Source: Ailanthus altissimus (taxonomy: Eukaryota > Streptophyta > Magnoliopsida > Sapindales > Simaroubaceae). From it: a stretch of DNA of 64,000 nucleotides. The stretch covers positions 14,828,001 through 14,892,000 of the forward strand of contig OX327697.1 in assembly GCA_946807835.1 (NCBI GenBank), written 5' to 3'. The notes beneath the pieces were generated by a model. It ran no database searches, had not been told where the DNA came from, and worked only from the letters and a program-made list of their open reading frames with translations. The translations under genes and the position numbers were made by a program. Positions 11,786 through 22,799 of this stretch are shown one piece after another (the first letter of the stretch is position 1; the number at the start of each line of letters is the position of its first letter).

Positions 11786-13702
11786 ATGAGAATGGTAAAC
11801 CCTAGAAGAAACTCTGAAAACCCATTCAACATTCAAAACTATTCATCTCTTTCATCTCTGACGAACTTCCTGAAGAGACCTCATGCTTTCCCTTTTTTGC
11901 TCTCTATCTTCCTTCTGCTCACCTGGGTTTCTCTCAGATTCCAACACTCCTCCCGTTTCTCTCGTGAATTGCAGCATCAAACCCAAATCCAAGACAAAGC
12001 CAAACATGATGATCGTGATCATGATGATGCCAAGGCCAATTTGATCAGATTCAAATCTGATATTCCTTCTCTTATTTTGAAAGACAAGCGTGGTTGGTTG
12101 CTTAATCCTGTATCTCTTGCTCTTGATTCTGGCATTAAAGGTATCTCTCTTTTGCTCTTTTTTAATTTTTATTTTTATGTTATATGTGTGTTTGTTTATA
12201 TCACTATATATATACCGTTTAATATTCAATTTAGATGATGGCAATTGTTTAGTTTATTGTTATAGGTTTAATTGAGTTATCATCTATGTTAGGGTTTTCC
12301 CCTTTTCTATCTTAAATTTCTGTAAAATATAATTGACAAAATTGAATTTGCCCAAGTTTAAAAGCAAAAGTCCCTTTGTGATACAATTGCAACAATATTG
12401 TCCTGAAAGTTTGGCCCTCTTTTCTGAAAGAAGATTTTGTTTTCTTTCAGGGGGAGCAGTTTCTTGTGTTTCTCTTCATGTTGGCGAAATCCGACCAGGT
12501 GCTGTCAGGGGAAATCACAGGCACTATACTTCAAATGAGACGTTTATTTTTTGGGGAGCTCAAACAAAATTTAGGGTATGGTTTTTTTTAAATTATTTAT
12601 TAACTTTTTTCACAGAGGGCATTGAGTGAAGATTCTATATCTGTATAATGTGTATATATATAATCTTTTTGAAATGACATTACTAATATTAAGATTTATA
12701 TTTTGAGTTGATTCACTAATTAATCAAAGAGATTGAATTGGAATTAAGTATTTGTATATTGAACTATGGAGTGAATATTGCATAGGATTCCTCTTTCAGA
12801 CGAATTATCCAGCTTTTATATCCCATGAGGTGTGGCTATTGACTTTACAGTGCCATCTCACTTACTGTGATTACATTATCCACTGAATATTTCAAGTTAA
12901 TTGCTATATCAGTTGGATATGAAAGTTTGTAAATTAGTTGAGAAGAGTTGTTTTTTTCTCAGAAAGAGAGAAAAGAATTTGAGAAGAGTAGTATCATAGG
13001 AATTACTTTACAGGCAATTTCTTTCCATGAAACCAATTTCTTTCCATGAAACCAATTTCCTTCCTGAATGAATACTGTTTTGTTGCTGATCTTACAAGCT
13101 GATCACTAGTCTACCTTTTGGTATCAGTGACCTACTGTATGTATTCCTACATGACATTAATGCCAGTAAAAAGTTGTTTCCATGAATATTTTCCCAATTT
13201 TAAGTTCGGCTAATGGATCACTGTACTAGTTATTGTTTGAATGAACTGTACTATTGGGACAATTTGCAGAGAAGTGTATGAAGTTAGGTGTATCACATAT
13301 GAAATGGTGTTATATTTTTTCTGCTCATTTTCTTTTTCTTTCTCATGGTTCTGCAGCTGGAGAATAATCAGATAGATGTTAAAGGTTATGTTTTTTTTGT
13401 ATTCACTGGAGAATGATCATATGGTTCCGTATCACATATGAAATGGTGTTATATTTTTTCTGCTCATTTTCTAATTCTTTCTCATGGTTCTGCAGCTGGA
13501 GAATAATCAGGTAGATGTTAAAGGTTATGCTGAAGTGATAGTTGCTGCAGATGAGGTTGCTGTGGCAACTAGCCCACATGGAACGGCCCATGCTCTAGTA
13601 AATGTTGATTCCAGTCGCAGTACATTCTTGATTGGGTGCCAAGACGGTGTGATAAACTATAATAGTTCAACTTCTGATTTTAATGTCTGGATAGATCTCT
13701 AA
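11786..13702 (+). CDS. Membrane-anchored RmlC-like cupin protein (3 exons)
   Basis: Three exons, 11786-12140, 12451-12575 and 13496-13702, join in frame to give 228 residues. All introns are GT..AG, with a phase-1 and then a phase-0 junction. Residues 34-50 are a hydrophobic segment after a basic N terminus, as in a type II membrane anchor. Residues 54-118 form a polar stem. The cupin barrel follows. Motif 1 is GAVRGNHRHYTSNE, with metal ligands His141, His143 and Glu148. Motif 2 is PHGTAHALVN, with His192. All four usual ligands are present, so a metal site is likely. The substrate is unknown, and many plant homologues are annotated only as RmlC-like cupins. A second ATG two codons downstream could also serve as start. 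Intron 2 carries a duplicated splice acceptor. Confidence 0.9.
13290..13529 (+). repeat. 101-bp direct duplication spanning the last 3' splice site of the cupin gene
   Basis: Copies 13290-13390 and 13429-13529 are nearly identical and start GTATCACATATG. Each contains the polypyrimidine tract, the acceptor TTCTGCAG and the first 34 nt of exon 3. Only the second copy leads into the full reading frame. Use of the first acceptor (exon from 13357) reads 19 codons and reaches TGA at 13414-13416, before cupin motif 2. Confidence 0.93.
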
Positions 13703-15822
13703 TTGTTACTATTTGTCTTCCATATATTATGTTTCGACAGAAATACATTGGCAGCCTTGTTCAGCATGAAACCATAATTCTAGGATATTTTGAAATTAAG
13801 ATACCTCCATGAGGTGAGTACATGTAGCATATATGTAGATAAGGTACTATTGCTGCTTTGGCTTTTAATATATTGGTAATCATTATTTCATTGTTCCAAA
13901 GCTCCCAAAGTAATCAACTCCACTTCTTGCGCATGTTAAATTAATAGTTTTTTTAAGTTTGACATAATGGCTTTGATATGTTTCCTTTTTGCACAGAACT
14001 TGAATTTGTCATAATCCATTTTACTGCATTTATTAGTGCATGCATATTGTAAACCTAAGTAATTGTTTCTTGATGCTTTGAAGATTGAATTGGGCATAAA
14101 TCCAGATCAAAATGTATATATCAAAGTGAGTAAACAAAGAAAGTTGAATGTACAAAGAACTTAATTTTATGAATTGTGCATCTTTAATTCTGTTATTGTT
14201 GAAGTTTTAGCTCAGACTTGAATCCACCAGTTTGATAATTGGGTTTATCTGATGTTCATTAACAACCGAAAGGTTCTTTGCATGAAGACCTGTGGGGCAT
14301 GCCTATGGTCTATAGCTGTATTTAGTATAGATGAGATGAGAAAATGGGATGGAGAATTACTAGATCCCAGAAGAATGGTCTATGACTTAAAAGTTCCCTA
14401 CGATTTTAAAATTATCCTAGTAGATTTCTCTCCGTTAATCGTTAGTCGTTAGTTTAGTCGAATTCCAGGTTAATTTGGTATATTTAATTATATAGATATG
14501 TGGTACAATCTAATAGATTATAACATCTTTTTGTTATTGTTTATTAATTAAAAATTTTGTTTAATAAAATAAAATTAAAAAGAAATAGAGAACTGTTATT
14601 GTTGGCAGTCGATTTCTGGTGGCTAGAGAAGTTGACAGCGTAAATTATTTCCGTGTTCGTATTATTGGATTTCACTTTTCTTGAATCATGACATGGAGAG
14701 GTAATTCTTGATTTAAAAAAAAAAGGGTAAAGAATGACAGTCAAATGAGACAAAGAGGTTGGTGGCTATTGTAATATAGTAGTCAAATGGTGTGATAATA
14801 ATATTTTGCACCACTGCCATCGTTAGATTCAATAATCAGTGCTGCTGCAGAAATGGTGTGATTTAAATTCAAGATTAATTTAATTGTTGTGGCTCAAATG
14901 TAAGAATTATTTTAATTTATATTGCTCATCTTCTTAATAGTATAGGGGATTTATATTTTATGTAATAATTTTTATTGGGACGATTTTAATGTTTATATAC
15001 GAATAAAAATTCAAATTTATTCTGATTTTACTTATTACGAGTTAAACGTTTGTTATTAATTTAAAAAATTAATTTATTAAATAATGTTGTATATTTATCC
15101 TTATATATTAAAATTTATTTCTATTCAATGTGAAACGTGACACTTATAAAAAATACTTAAAAAAAAAATTATAAATAATAAAATAATTATTAGTCTCCAC
15201 TACAGTTACCCTCGCACTTAGTGAAAAGTGACTAACAACTACAGTGTATATTAACAGAAACTCGCCTCTCAAAGTCTATATTTTTTCTAAGAAAATTTCT
15301 TGCCCTTAATCTTTCTTCCATCACCCACTACCTGCCATTTTGTCTCTAATATGATCAACTCTCCCTCTCATTTTATTTTTATTTTATTTTATTTTTGTTA
15401 TGAAAGAGGACTAGTTTGATGTTGTATCTCATTTTCTTATATCAATTGTGCATTTCACAAATTTTTTTTGTTTTCACTCTAACTTCAATCATGGATGAGA
15501 AGGAAAATAGTTATCTGTGAATTATGCACATGAACAATATCATTGACAATAATCATAAACAGTATCCATTGTTATAGTTAATCATTATTCTCATCCTTCT
15601 TTCTTTTGATTATGACTACCACATGTAGTCAAATTATTTTTCACAATACGCAGGAGCCTAACTAACTCTTTATCAGTCTCATCACCAATAATATTCTCTT
15701 AAAAAGAAAAAAAGAACGCAAGAGCGATAGTATCAAGATATAAAGCCACAATGCTGCGACCACCACCCCCTATGATGCCCCTTCTCTCTCTTCGTTTTTA
15801 TAGGTTTCTTTACTTCTATTAT
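13703..15822. other. Downstream flank of the cupin gene, no recognised gene
   Basis: The first part is probably the 3' untranslated region. A 66-codon open stretch at 14252-14452 has no recognisable domain. From about 14850 the sequence is AT-rich with poly-A and poly-T runs. I see no transposon termini or RNA gene. Confidence 0.5.
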
Positions 15823-16010
15823 AGGATTAAGCTCTCATAAATTATCTCTCTCCTCTTTTATTTTGTTATGAGATTAAACTCTTATACATTATCCCTTTCT
15901 CTTTTTATTTGTGTCATGAGATTAAACTCCTATAAACTATCTCTCGCACATTCTATTCTATAATAAGATTAAACTCTTATAAATTATCTCTCCCATTCTT
16001 TTCTCAAATG
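15823..16010. repeat. Tandem array, period about 48 bp, four units
   Basis: AGATTAAACTCTTATA-like unit starts lie at about 15824, 15871, 15919 and 15966. Each is followed by AATTATCTCTCTC-like sequence and a T-rich stretch. The units have diverged. Confidence 0.75.
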
Positions 16011-16014
16011 AGTT

Positions 16015-16225
16015 TTTTTTTTCTCTTTTATTTTAAGAGTCAACTCTTTTCTATTCCTAAATGGGTTATTTATTTTTTTAATTTTATTTTAAGCGTTAAC
16101 TTCCTTCCATTCTGAAATGTATATTTTATTTTTTGCTTTATTTTAAGTGTTTCATCCCTTCCATTCCTAAACAAGTTTTTATTTTCTATTTTATTTTAAG
16201 AATTTCTCCTTTCAATTTTTAAAAA
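16015..16225. repeat. Tandem array, period about 54 bp, four units
   Basis: TTTTAAG recurs at 16031, 16087, 16141 and 16194, each after a TTTTATTTTA stretch and before a pyrimidine-rich CCTTCCATTCCTAA-like segment. It is a different unit from the adjacent 48-bp array. Confidence 0.68.
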
Positions 16226-16482
16226 GTTTATATTCCTTTTTATTATTTCCTTCTTCTTCTTCTATTTTCAAAATTCTTTAAACTCAATAACTTGAGTTCG
16301 TTTCTAACCAAGTCAAATAAAAAACAACTGCCAGCTCCTATCTATCAGTAACCTTTTTTAGCACTCTCCATCACAGTTAACATAAATACTACCATAACAC
16401 ACTTTTTATACATCATTGTCACTGTATCACTGCCTGCTCCAATCGTCGTGGAGCCATTCTCAAACCTCTTCCACACACTCAA

Positions 16483-16602
16483 TTTCTTTGTTTGAAGAAA
16501 AAGATTGAACACTCCTTCTGGAGCTCCATCTTGCGAGGTATATTTCTTCGTTTGAAGAAAAAGATTGAACACTCCTTTTAGAGCTCCATCTTGCGAGGTA
16601 TG
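16483..16602. repeat. 60-bp exact-length tandem duplication
   Basis: Two units, 16483-16542 and 16543-16602, differ at only a few sites. Each contains GTTTGAAGAAAAAGATTGAA and GAGCTCCATCTTGCGAGGTA. The length is a multiple of three, so a minus-strand open stretch (16345-16572) contains the peptide FNLFLQTKK twice. That peptide resembles no family I know, so I do not call a gene. Confidence 0.93.
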
Positions 16603-17178
16603 ATAAAGAAAATCATATGATTTAGTTTAATTTAAATTTATTTATTTTAGGAATTACTCTTTTTAGTTTCTCAACCTATTAGGTCTATTTCTCTTTCTAG
16701 GTTTATTTTTTTCTTATTTTGATTTATTCCTATTAGGTTTATTTTTTATGTTTTGATTTATTTCTCTTTTAGGTTGACCTTTTTCTTATTTTAGTTTATT
16801 GTAAACTCTAAAAATACTCAAGCATTCAACAATGAGAATTTAAGTAATGCAATTTTTTTTCTTCTCTCTAAATCCCTTCAAATTGAGTGTTGTAGTTGAA
16901 AACTTAAAGGCATATTAGCATCAATACTACAACTCGTAAAATTTGAACAAATTCAGGCTTAAACTCAAAACCCCCATCACATATAAAAAATAAAAATTTC
17001 AATGGGGTGTTTTTGGATTGTATTTTCTTTTAATCAAATCCCAACAATAACAAATTTCTTAATCAAATTCGATGATCAAAGAGTTATGGTTGCTAAGTCC
17101 AAAAAGTAGATTGAGATGTGAAATTTCTTGAATTAGGGCATTGAGAAGATGGGGAGACGAAAAAAAGAAAAGAAAAAT

Positions 17179-17979
17179 GATATCTAGACCTCTAAAGTTT
17201 TAGAAAAAAAGACATGCAGATCTTTGAATTTTCAAAAATTCTATTTACACCTTGGTTAGATAACAAAATCCGTTAAAAAATGGTAGAAAGGGTAAAAATA
17301 AAAAATCACCCCTTTTTTAATTAAAAAAAATAGAAATTTCAATCAACCTTGGTCAATGTCAATTAATATCGATCAACAACCGATCAATACCGATCAAGGG
17401 CTGGTTAACAATTTTCAACACTGGTCAGCATTAGTGAATGCACAATTAACATTTATTAACAGACGATCAATGGCATTCAACAGTTGTCAACATTGGTCAA
17501 TGAATTGGTTAATAGTGGTCAACATTGGTCAATGGCCAATCAATGTTGATCTATGACGGGTCAATGCTAATCAACAGTCACTGGCCAACATTGGTCACCA
17601 ATCGGTCAACACTGGTCAACGACATCAATTGGCGGCGAATCACAGTTGACGGTTTAAGCCCCCTTTTCTTAAATAGTTTTTTAGTTAAGGACAATATATT
17701 AATAATTTTTAAACTCATATATAAACAAAAACTTAAATTAATTTAGTTGGTTAAATTGCTGGCTTTTATTTATAATGTCAAAGGTTTAACTTCACTTTTA
17801 ACATTTAATTAAATTAGACTTTTTCAGTTATAATGAGGGCATAATAATAATTTTATCAATTTTAATTGATTTTTTATTAAAGTAAATGAATTCTGTTACC
17901 CAATAGGAGTGTAAATAGATTTTTTGAAACTTTAAAATTTTGCATATCCTTTTTTTCAAACTTTAAAATTTAGATATTC
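17179..17979. mobile_element. Long-TIR DNA element (MULE-like or MITE) with internal minisatellite
   Basis: The left end (17179 to about 17275, GATATCTAGACC inward) and the right end (about 17885 to 17979, GAATATCTAAAT read on minus) are imperfect inverted repeats of roughly 95 bp. Shared inner blocks include TTCTATTTACACC against ATCTATTTACACT. No transposase is present, so it would depend on an autonomous relative. The long TIRs suggest the Mutator superfamily, but I cannot define the 9-11 bp target duplication because both flanks are A/T homopolymers. The interior holds the GGTCAA array. Confidence 0.65.
17341..17620. repeat. Degenerate GGTCAA(C/T)-rich minisatellite
   Basis: Short units around (T)TGGTCAACA or GATCAA recur many times, with GGTCAA seen at least seven times and GATCAA or GTCAAC variants between. 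The reverse complement is TTGACC, the W-box core bound by plant WRKY factors. Spacing is irregular at roughly 10-30 bp. Confidence 0.8.
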
Positions 17980-19040
17980 TTTTTTCAAAAAAAGAATTAT
18001 TGAAGAGAAAGTTCTTTTAGAAAGAGCTACGAAAAATTAAATAAGTTGGCAAAAATTATGGGAAGCATGGTTGTAGAGGAGATAAGATTTAGGAAGAGGG
18101 GGATTGGTGATTGTGGTTTCTATTATGAGAGAGTGATTTTTTTACTTTCTTTTTTCTTCTTTACGTGCTTGAGAAAGAAAAGAAGAGTTAAATTGTAAAA
18201 ATTGTCTAGCAACATGTTTAACTCTAAGAAAAAAAAAATTAGAACCTTATAGTATGGTTAAAAGGACAAGATAGTTGTTTTATTTTTAAAAATATGAAAA
18301 AATTACCCCTCATTTAATTTTTATTAAATTGGATGATAATTATTATAATTATTAGAGAGATTTTTATAGAATAGCCGAAAATTATAAACCAATTTCTAAT
18401 TTAGTCAAATATACAATTTTGTAACTTTTGTAAGCAAATAGTTTTAAAATAGGCAAAAACGCCCTCATCCTATATTACATTCGTATAACTCTTAAGTTTT
18501 GTGCCTTCTAAATTTAAACTTGCATATTGTAATATAAAAGAAAAAAACACACGTAAGAATGATAAAGAATCAAATCTAACCTTTCAAGCAAAATATGTTA
18601 CACTCTTGAAGCAATGCGAGATATTATGTTTTTCTTGTACTATTTGAAGTTTTTGTACTGTTTAAATTCAATCATGCCAATTTAAATTATTTTTACAAAG
18701 TTTGTTTGTATTTTTTAAAAATGAATGATTAGAGAAAATAGATATAGTGTCATATAAGTATTTCAAAAAAAAAAAATTATGTAATATAATTAAAGGAGTT
18801 TTCTGAATATGAACATAAGAGAAAACCAAAAAATATTGCTTTGCATGCATTTTTTCTTGCACTGCCTATCGTGTAACATTGCGGGGGATGTTATTATTAT
18901 TTTTTAATTTTATTTATGTTTTAATTATTATGCATGGCCCATTCATATTATATATTAAAAATTATTTTTATATTTATAAATTTATTAAAATTATATTTAT
19001 ATTTTTGATTAACTGTTAATTTAACTATATTATTTATTTA
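17980..19040. other. AT-rich intergenic stretch
   Basis: It has long A and T runs and no gene, TIR or LTR that I can recognise. Open stretches here are chance products of low complexity. It ends at the TTTTA target site of the copia element. Confidence 0.5.
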
Positions 19041-19045
19041 TTTTA

Positions 19046-19759
19046 TGTGAGAATATTGATTGAAAATTATCGAAATATGATTTTGAGAGCAAGCTAAGTG
19101 CGTAGGGTGCGCACGGATTGAAGATGGACGGGAAAAGAGGCGGAAAACGAAGAAGGGCGCACCAGGCGCCAGTGCCGCGACGACCAAGCATGGGCGCCGC
19201 GGCGCCAGGCGACGAGCGCCGCAACGCTCAAACAGGAGCGCCAGCACTGCAGCGGTGAAAGCCCAACACCGCAGCGTTGGAGACAAAAACAGTATTCTGA
19301 AATAAGAAAACTTCCTTATTTCGTCTCACACTTGTTTCAGAACTCTCTAATACGACTCCCACACGTATATGGTAAACCTAGGTCATCCCAAAGCCTATAT
19401 AAAGGCTATCAATTGGCTTATAAACACATCTTTGTGATCAAAGAATAATCTTTGTGATAGGTTGAGAAATTTTAGTAATCATCAACAATCTTTGTGGTTC
19501 TTTGTGAAAGAAAATCCCTAGAGTGCAAGAGAGTGTTTTCTTTGTGATCTTTCTTATAAAATGCATAACTTTGTAAGTGCCTTGTGATTCATAATAAGAG
19601 AAGAGTGTGATCTTGATCCGCCGTAGACATAGACAAGTTGCTGAACCACGTAATTCTTTGTGTATTCTTCTTCTACCCCTTCTTTCTTTATTTTTTAATT
19701 GCTTGTTCTGCATATATTGCTTAGGTGATTTTGCTTGTTTGTGTGCTTCCGCTTCAACA
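19046..19759 (+). repeat. 5' LTR of the copia element
   Basis: TG..CA ends, with a TATA box CTATATAAAG at 19394-19403. Upstream of it is a GC-rich block (about 19156-19280) with GGCGCCGCGGCGCC. Downstream, about 19430-19590, CTTTGTG recurs about seven times. It has roughly 40 bp more than the 3' LTR, mainly in the GC-rich block. Confidence 0.9.
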
Positions 19760-19762
19760 AAC

Positions 19763-19774
19763 TGGTATTAGAGC
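19763..19774 (+). other. Primer-binding site, initiator Met-tRNA type
   Basis: TGGTATTAGAGC matches the initiator methionine tRNA site TGGTATCAGAGC with one C-to-T change. It lies 3 bp after the LTR end. Confidence 0.85.
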
Positions 19775-19790
19775 TTGGTTCTAAGCAGAC

Positions 19791-22760
19791 ATGGCCACAC
19801 CAAAGTATGAGGTATAGAAATTCAACGGTACGAATGACTTCAATCTGTGGAAGATGAAGGTTAAGGCGTTGTTAGTGAGCCAAAGGCTTGGTTTGACATT
19901 AAAGGAGACTGCAGCTCCATCTAGTGATAAAGAGAAAATGCCACAGTCATCTAAAGATGAAGCCGAAAGAAAGGACATTAAGAAAGAGCTCATAGCACAA
20001 TCATTCTGTCATTGAGCAATGAAATACTAAGGGAAGTAGCAGGTTAGACGACGGTAATAGGTCTTTAGAAGAAGCTTAACTCTCTTTATATGAGAAAATC
20101 ATTAGCCAACAGATTACATATAAAGAAAAAGCTGTATCAGCTATCCATGTCAGAGGGGACGCCGATGAAAGATCATATAGACGCCTTCAATAAGATCATC
20201 CTTGATCTTGAGTCTATTAACATCAAGATAGAGCAATTATCCTACTAAGTTCACTCTCCAAGAGCTATGAGAGTTTTGTTGATACGCTATGTTGGGTTAT
20301 ATGGGGTATATCAATAAAACTTAGGGTGCTTGCATGTGGGTTGTGTTTATCATACAAACAATATACATATCTCATACATACATGTGCACAGCGGAAGATT
20401 ATATACAATGAACACATAAAATAACATTTGATTAAACTGAAATTCGAAATTAAGAAATATCACCAATGAAGCCTTTGGATTAATTTTCTTTGAAGTCCAC
20501 CATGAAATAAATCTTTGATCAATTATAGCAATCAACAAGGGTGGGTTTGATTGTCTAGAATGGCAGCATCTTAATCCAGCATATATGTTTAACTCTTAAA
20601 CATTTTCAAAGTTAAACAATTTAACTTAATCAAATTTGTTTTTCCCTTTATTCAACTCTTGAATAAATAAAACAAATCTTGTTTTTAGTTATTACATTTA
20701 GTAACCATTTATCTAGTTTGTTTTGTTGTTCTAACACTTAAAACACAAAACAAACAATTTCAATTTCTCAAATTGAATTGGCTCCCAAAATGCAAAACCT
20801 AAAATCTAAAACCAATTTCAAAAATCAATGATTTTCAATTTCATTTCACTTTATATACTAATGCATAAATTTCAAACTAATTTGAATTTCATTTGCATTT
20901 CATTTGGCTTAACCTAACTTTAGTTAACATTTAACCATAGTTAGATTACTTTAACTTAACCTTTAAGTTAATAAATATTTAATTAATTTAACTATAGTTA
21001 ACTAACTTAACCATGGTTAGGTTAACCTTTACTTAACCATTAAGTAAAGTTAACTAACTTAACCTTATGGTTAACCTTTAACCCTAGTTAAGTTAAATCA
21101 TTTATTTAACAATTAAACAAATAAATATTTATTTTAATTATTTAACAATTAAATAATCATAAAGTGAAATTACTATTATATCCTTACTCGGTTACCAAGT
21201 TAACCTAAAGTGGGTCCCACCATTTAACCATATACTTTAGTTAACGTAACCTTAGTAATTGCTGAATTATACTGTATTGAACAATTCAATACGGTACACT
21301 GCCCAAGTGCTCAAAGAGTACATTTCATATTGGGACTCTCTAGGTCTACACCCGATTTGTCAAATGGAACTATTCCATTAATCCGTAATCGATGCCCCAC
21401 GCACACGTTACGAATATTACAAATCAGCGTGTCAGACCATACAAGTTGAGGTCATAACGTATACGTATAATCCTTCCATCATTTATACCCTGGATGTGCG
21501 GGGATATAGATCAGCACCATCAAATCCCTATTTGCTCATCCAATAATCTTATCTCCAGATTCGTATCTCGATAAACAATATACGCAAACATTTTTGCTAT
21601 ATTGTTTAACCCTGTGGGAAACTCTTTTCCCGGGTTTATACTTGTGGCCACAAGACTTTATGAAATACAATCTCGGAGCATCGGATATACAACTTACCTA
21701 CGTAAGCTGATGGATCCCGTATCTACGCACACCGGACTCCATGAGCATCGGACCATACCCAGCGACACATAGCGGTCAGACCATGAAAGGTCTCTGACAT
21801 ATGTGGAACCAAAGCATGATGGATCACTCACAAGACCACCGTGGCGCTCAGGTCAAAGGACCACGATTACTACTCAACTCGAGAGGACCTTCCTTTGACG
21901 GTTTCATAGGATATCTATTGGGGTCCTCATAAGTCTGTTCAGTATCCAGTCCTGACTGGATACCCGCATGTCTATACAAGCTCTAAGCTCATGGTCAGCT
22001 AAGAACAACCATCTGAACTAGTCAGATATAGACATACACTAATCTATATATTGTGAATTCACTGATAGACCCGCATTGATGATCATAGATCAGGAACATT
22101 ATATTTGAAACATACTTACATAATGATATTTCTTAGCTCCTATTGCAACTCTTTGCAACTATATCATTACAAGTATACTCTCAGGTCTTTGTCCCATTAT
22201 AGACAAAGTTCTAACTCTTTAGACCTCGCTGACTCTTATAAACTGATAACTATTAACAGTGCTAACTATTAGCATTTATAACTCTCAGCTTTGATAACTA
22301 TTAGTTCTGGTCTAAACTCCTTTAAACCAGATCTGAACTATTTCAGATCAAACAATGTCTGTAATGTTACAAGCATTTTACCATATTAATATGATATTAA
22401 CAATCTTTATTCGAAATGTTTATTGTATAAATATTAACAATTAATATTCATACAATATTGGAATGGCACGTGAGCACCAGCTCCAACACGCTATTCTACG
22501 GTAGAGAGAGTTTAATGATGAGTGATATGAAATCATTATTAAACTCAAAGTTACTAAGAAAACAGACCGAGGGCAATGCAGAAAGCTTATTTATAAGAGG
22601 AAGACCCTTATATAAAGATTGGAAGAAAAAAAGGCTCAAGGTTAAAGTCTAGGACTCCTAGGAAGTGCTATTACTGCAAGAAAGAGAGGCATTTCATAAA
22701 AGACTATCCTGAGAGGAAAGCACAAGACAGGAAGAAAGCGGATGCTGCGCTTGCCTATAA
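19791..22760 (+). pseudogene. Copia gag, interrupted by solo LTR B
   Basis: The start ATG at 19791 gives MATPKYEV, then a stop, then KFNGTNDFNLWKMKVKALL, the classic copia gag start. The frame is lost before 20289. After the 2.2-kb insertion it resumes at 22494. A zinc knuckle is encoded at 22666-22707 as CYYCKKERHFIKDY, where the last Cys is changed to Tyr (TGT or TGC to TAT). Gag would coat the RNA in the virus-like particle. Stops, the insertion and the lost zinc ligand show it is dead. Confidence 0.82.
20290..22488. mobile_element. Solo LTR, copy B of the TGTTGG/CCAACA family
   Basis: Begins TGTTGGGTTATATGG and ends AGCTCCAACA. Exact 5-bp target duplications CGCTA flank it (20285-20289 and 22489-22493), and the copia gag reads on across it. 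There is no internal coding region. It is very similar along its length to copy E (52495-54647). The left third holds a GTTAAC-rich tract (20915-21090). The sequence CAGCGGAAG near the left end and a TATA-rich stretch in copy F suggest that the transcribed strand may be minus here, but a solo LTR does not prove orientation. Confidence 0.93.
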
Positions 22761-22799
22761 TGATAGCTGTGACAGCGCAGAGACACTCGTCGCTACTGA

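Noticed and set aside
14252..14452. 66-codon plus-strand ORF downstream of the cupin gene
   Set aside because: No domain, no splice context and no similarity I recognise; likely a chance open frame in the flank.
16345..16572. Minus-strand ORF with a repeated FNLFLQTKK peptide as a gene
   Set aside because: The repeat is simply the 60-bp DNA duplication; no upstream promoter or domain supports a gene.
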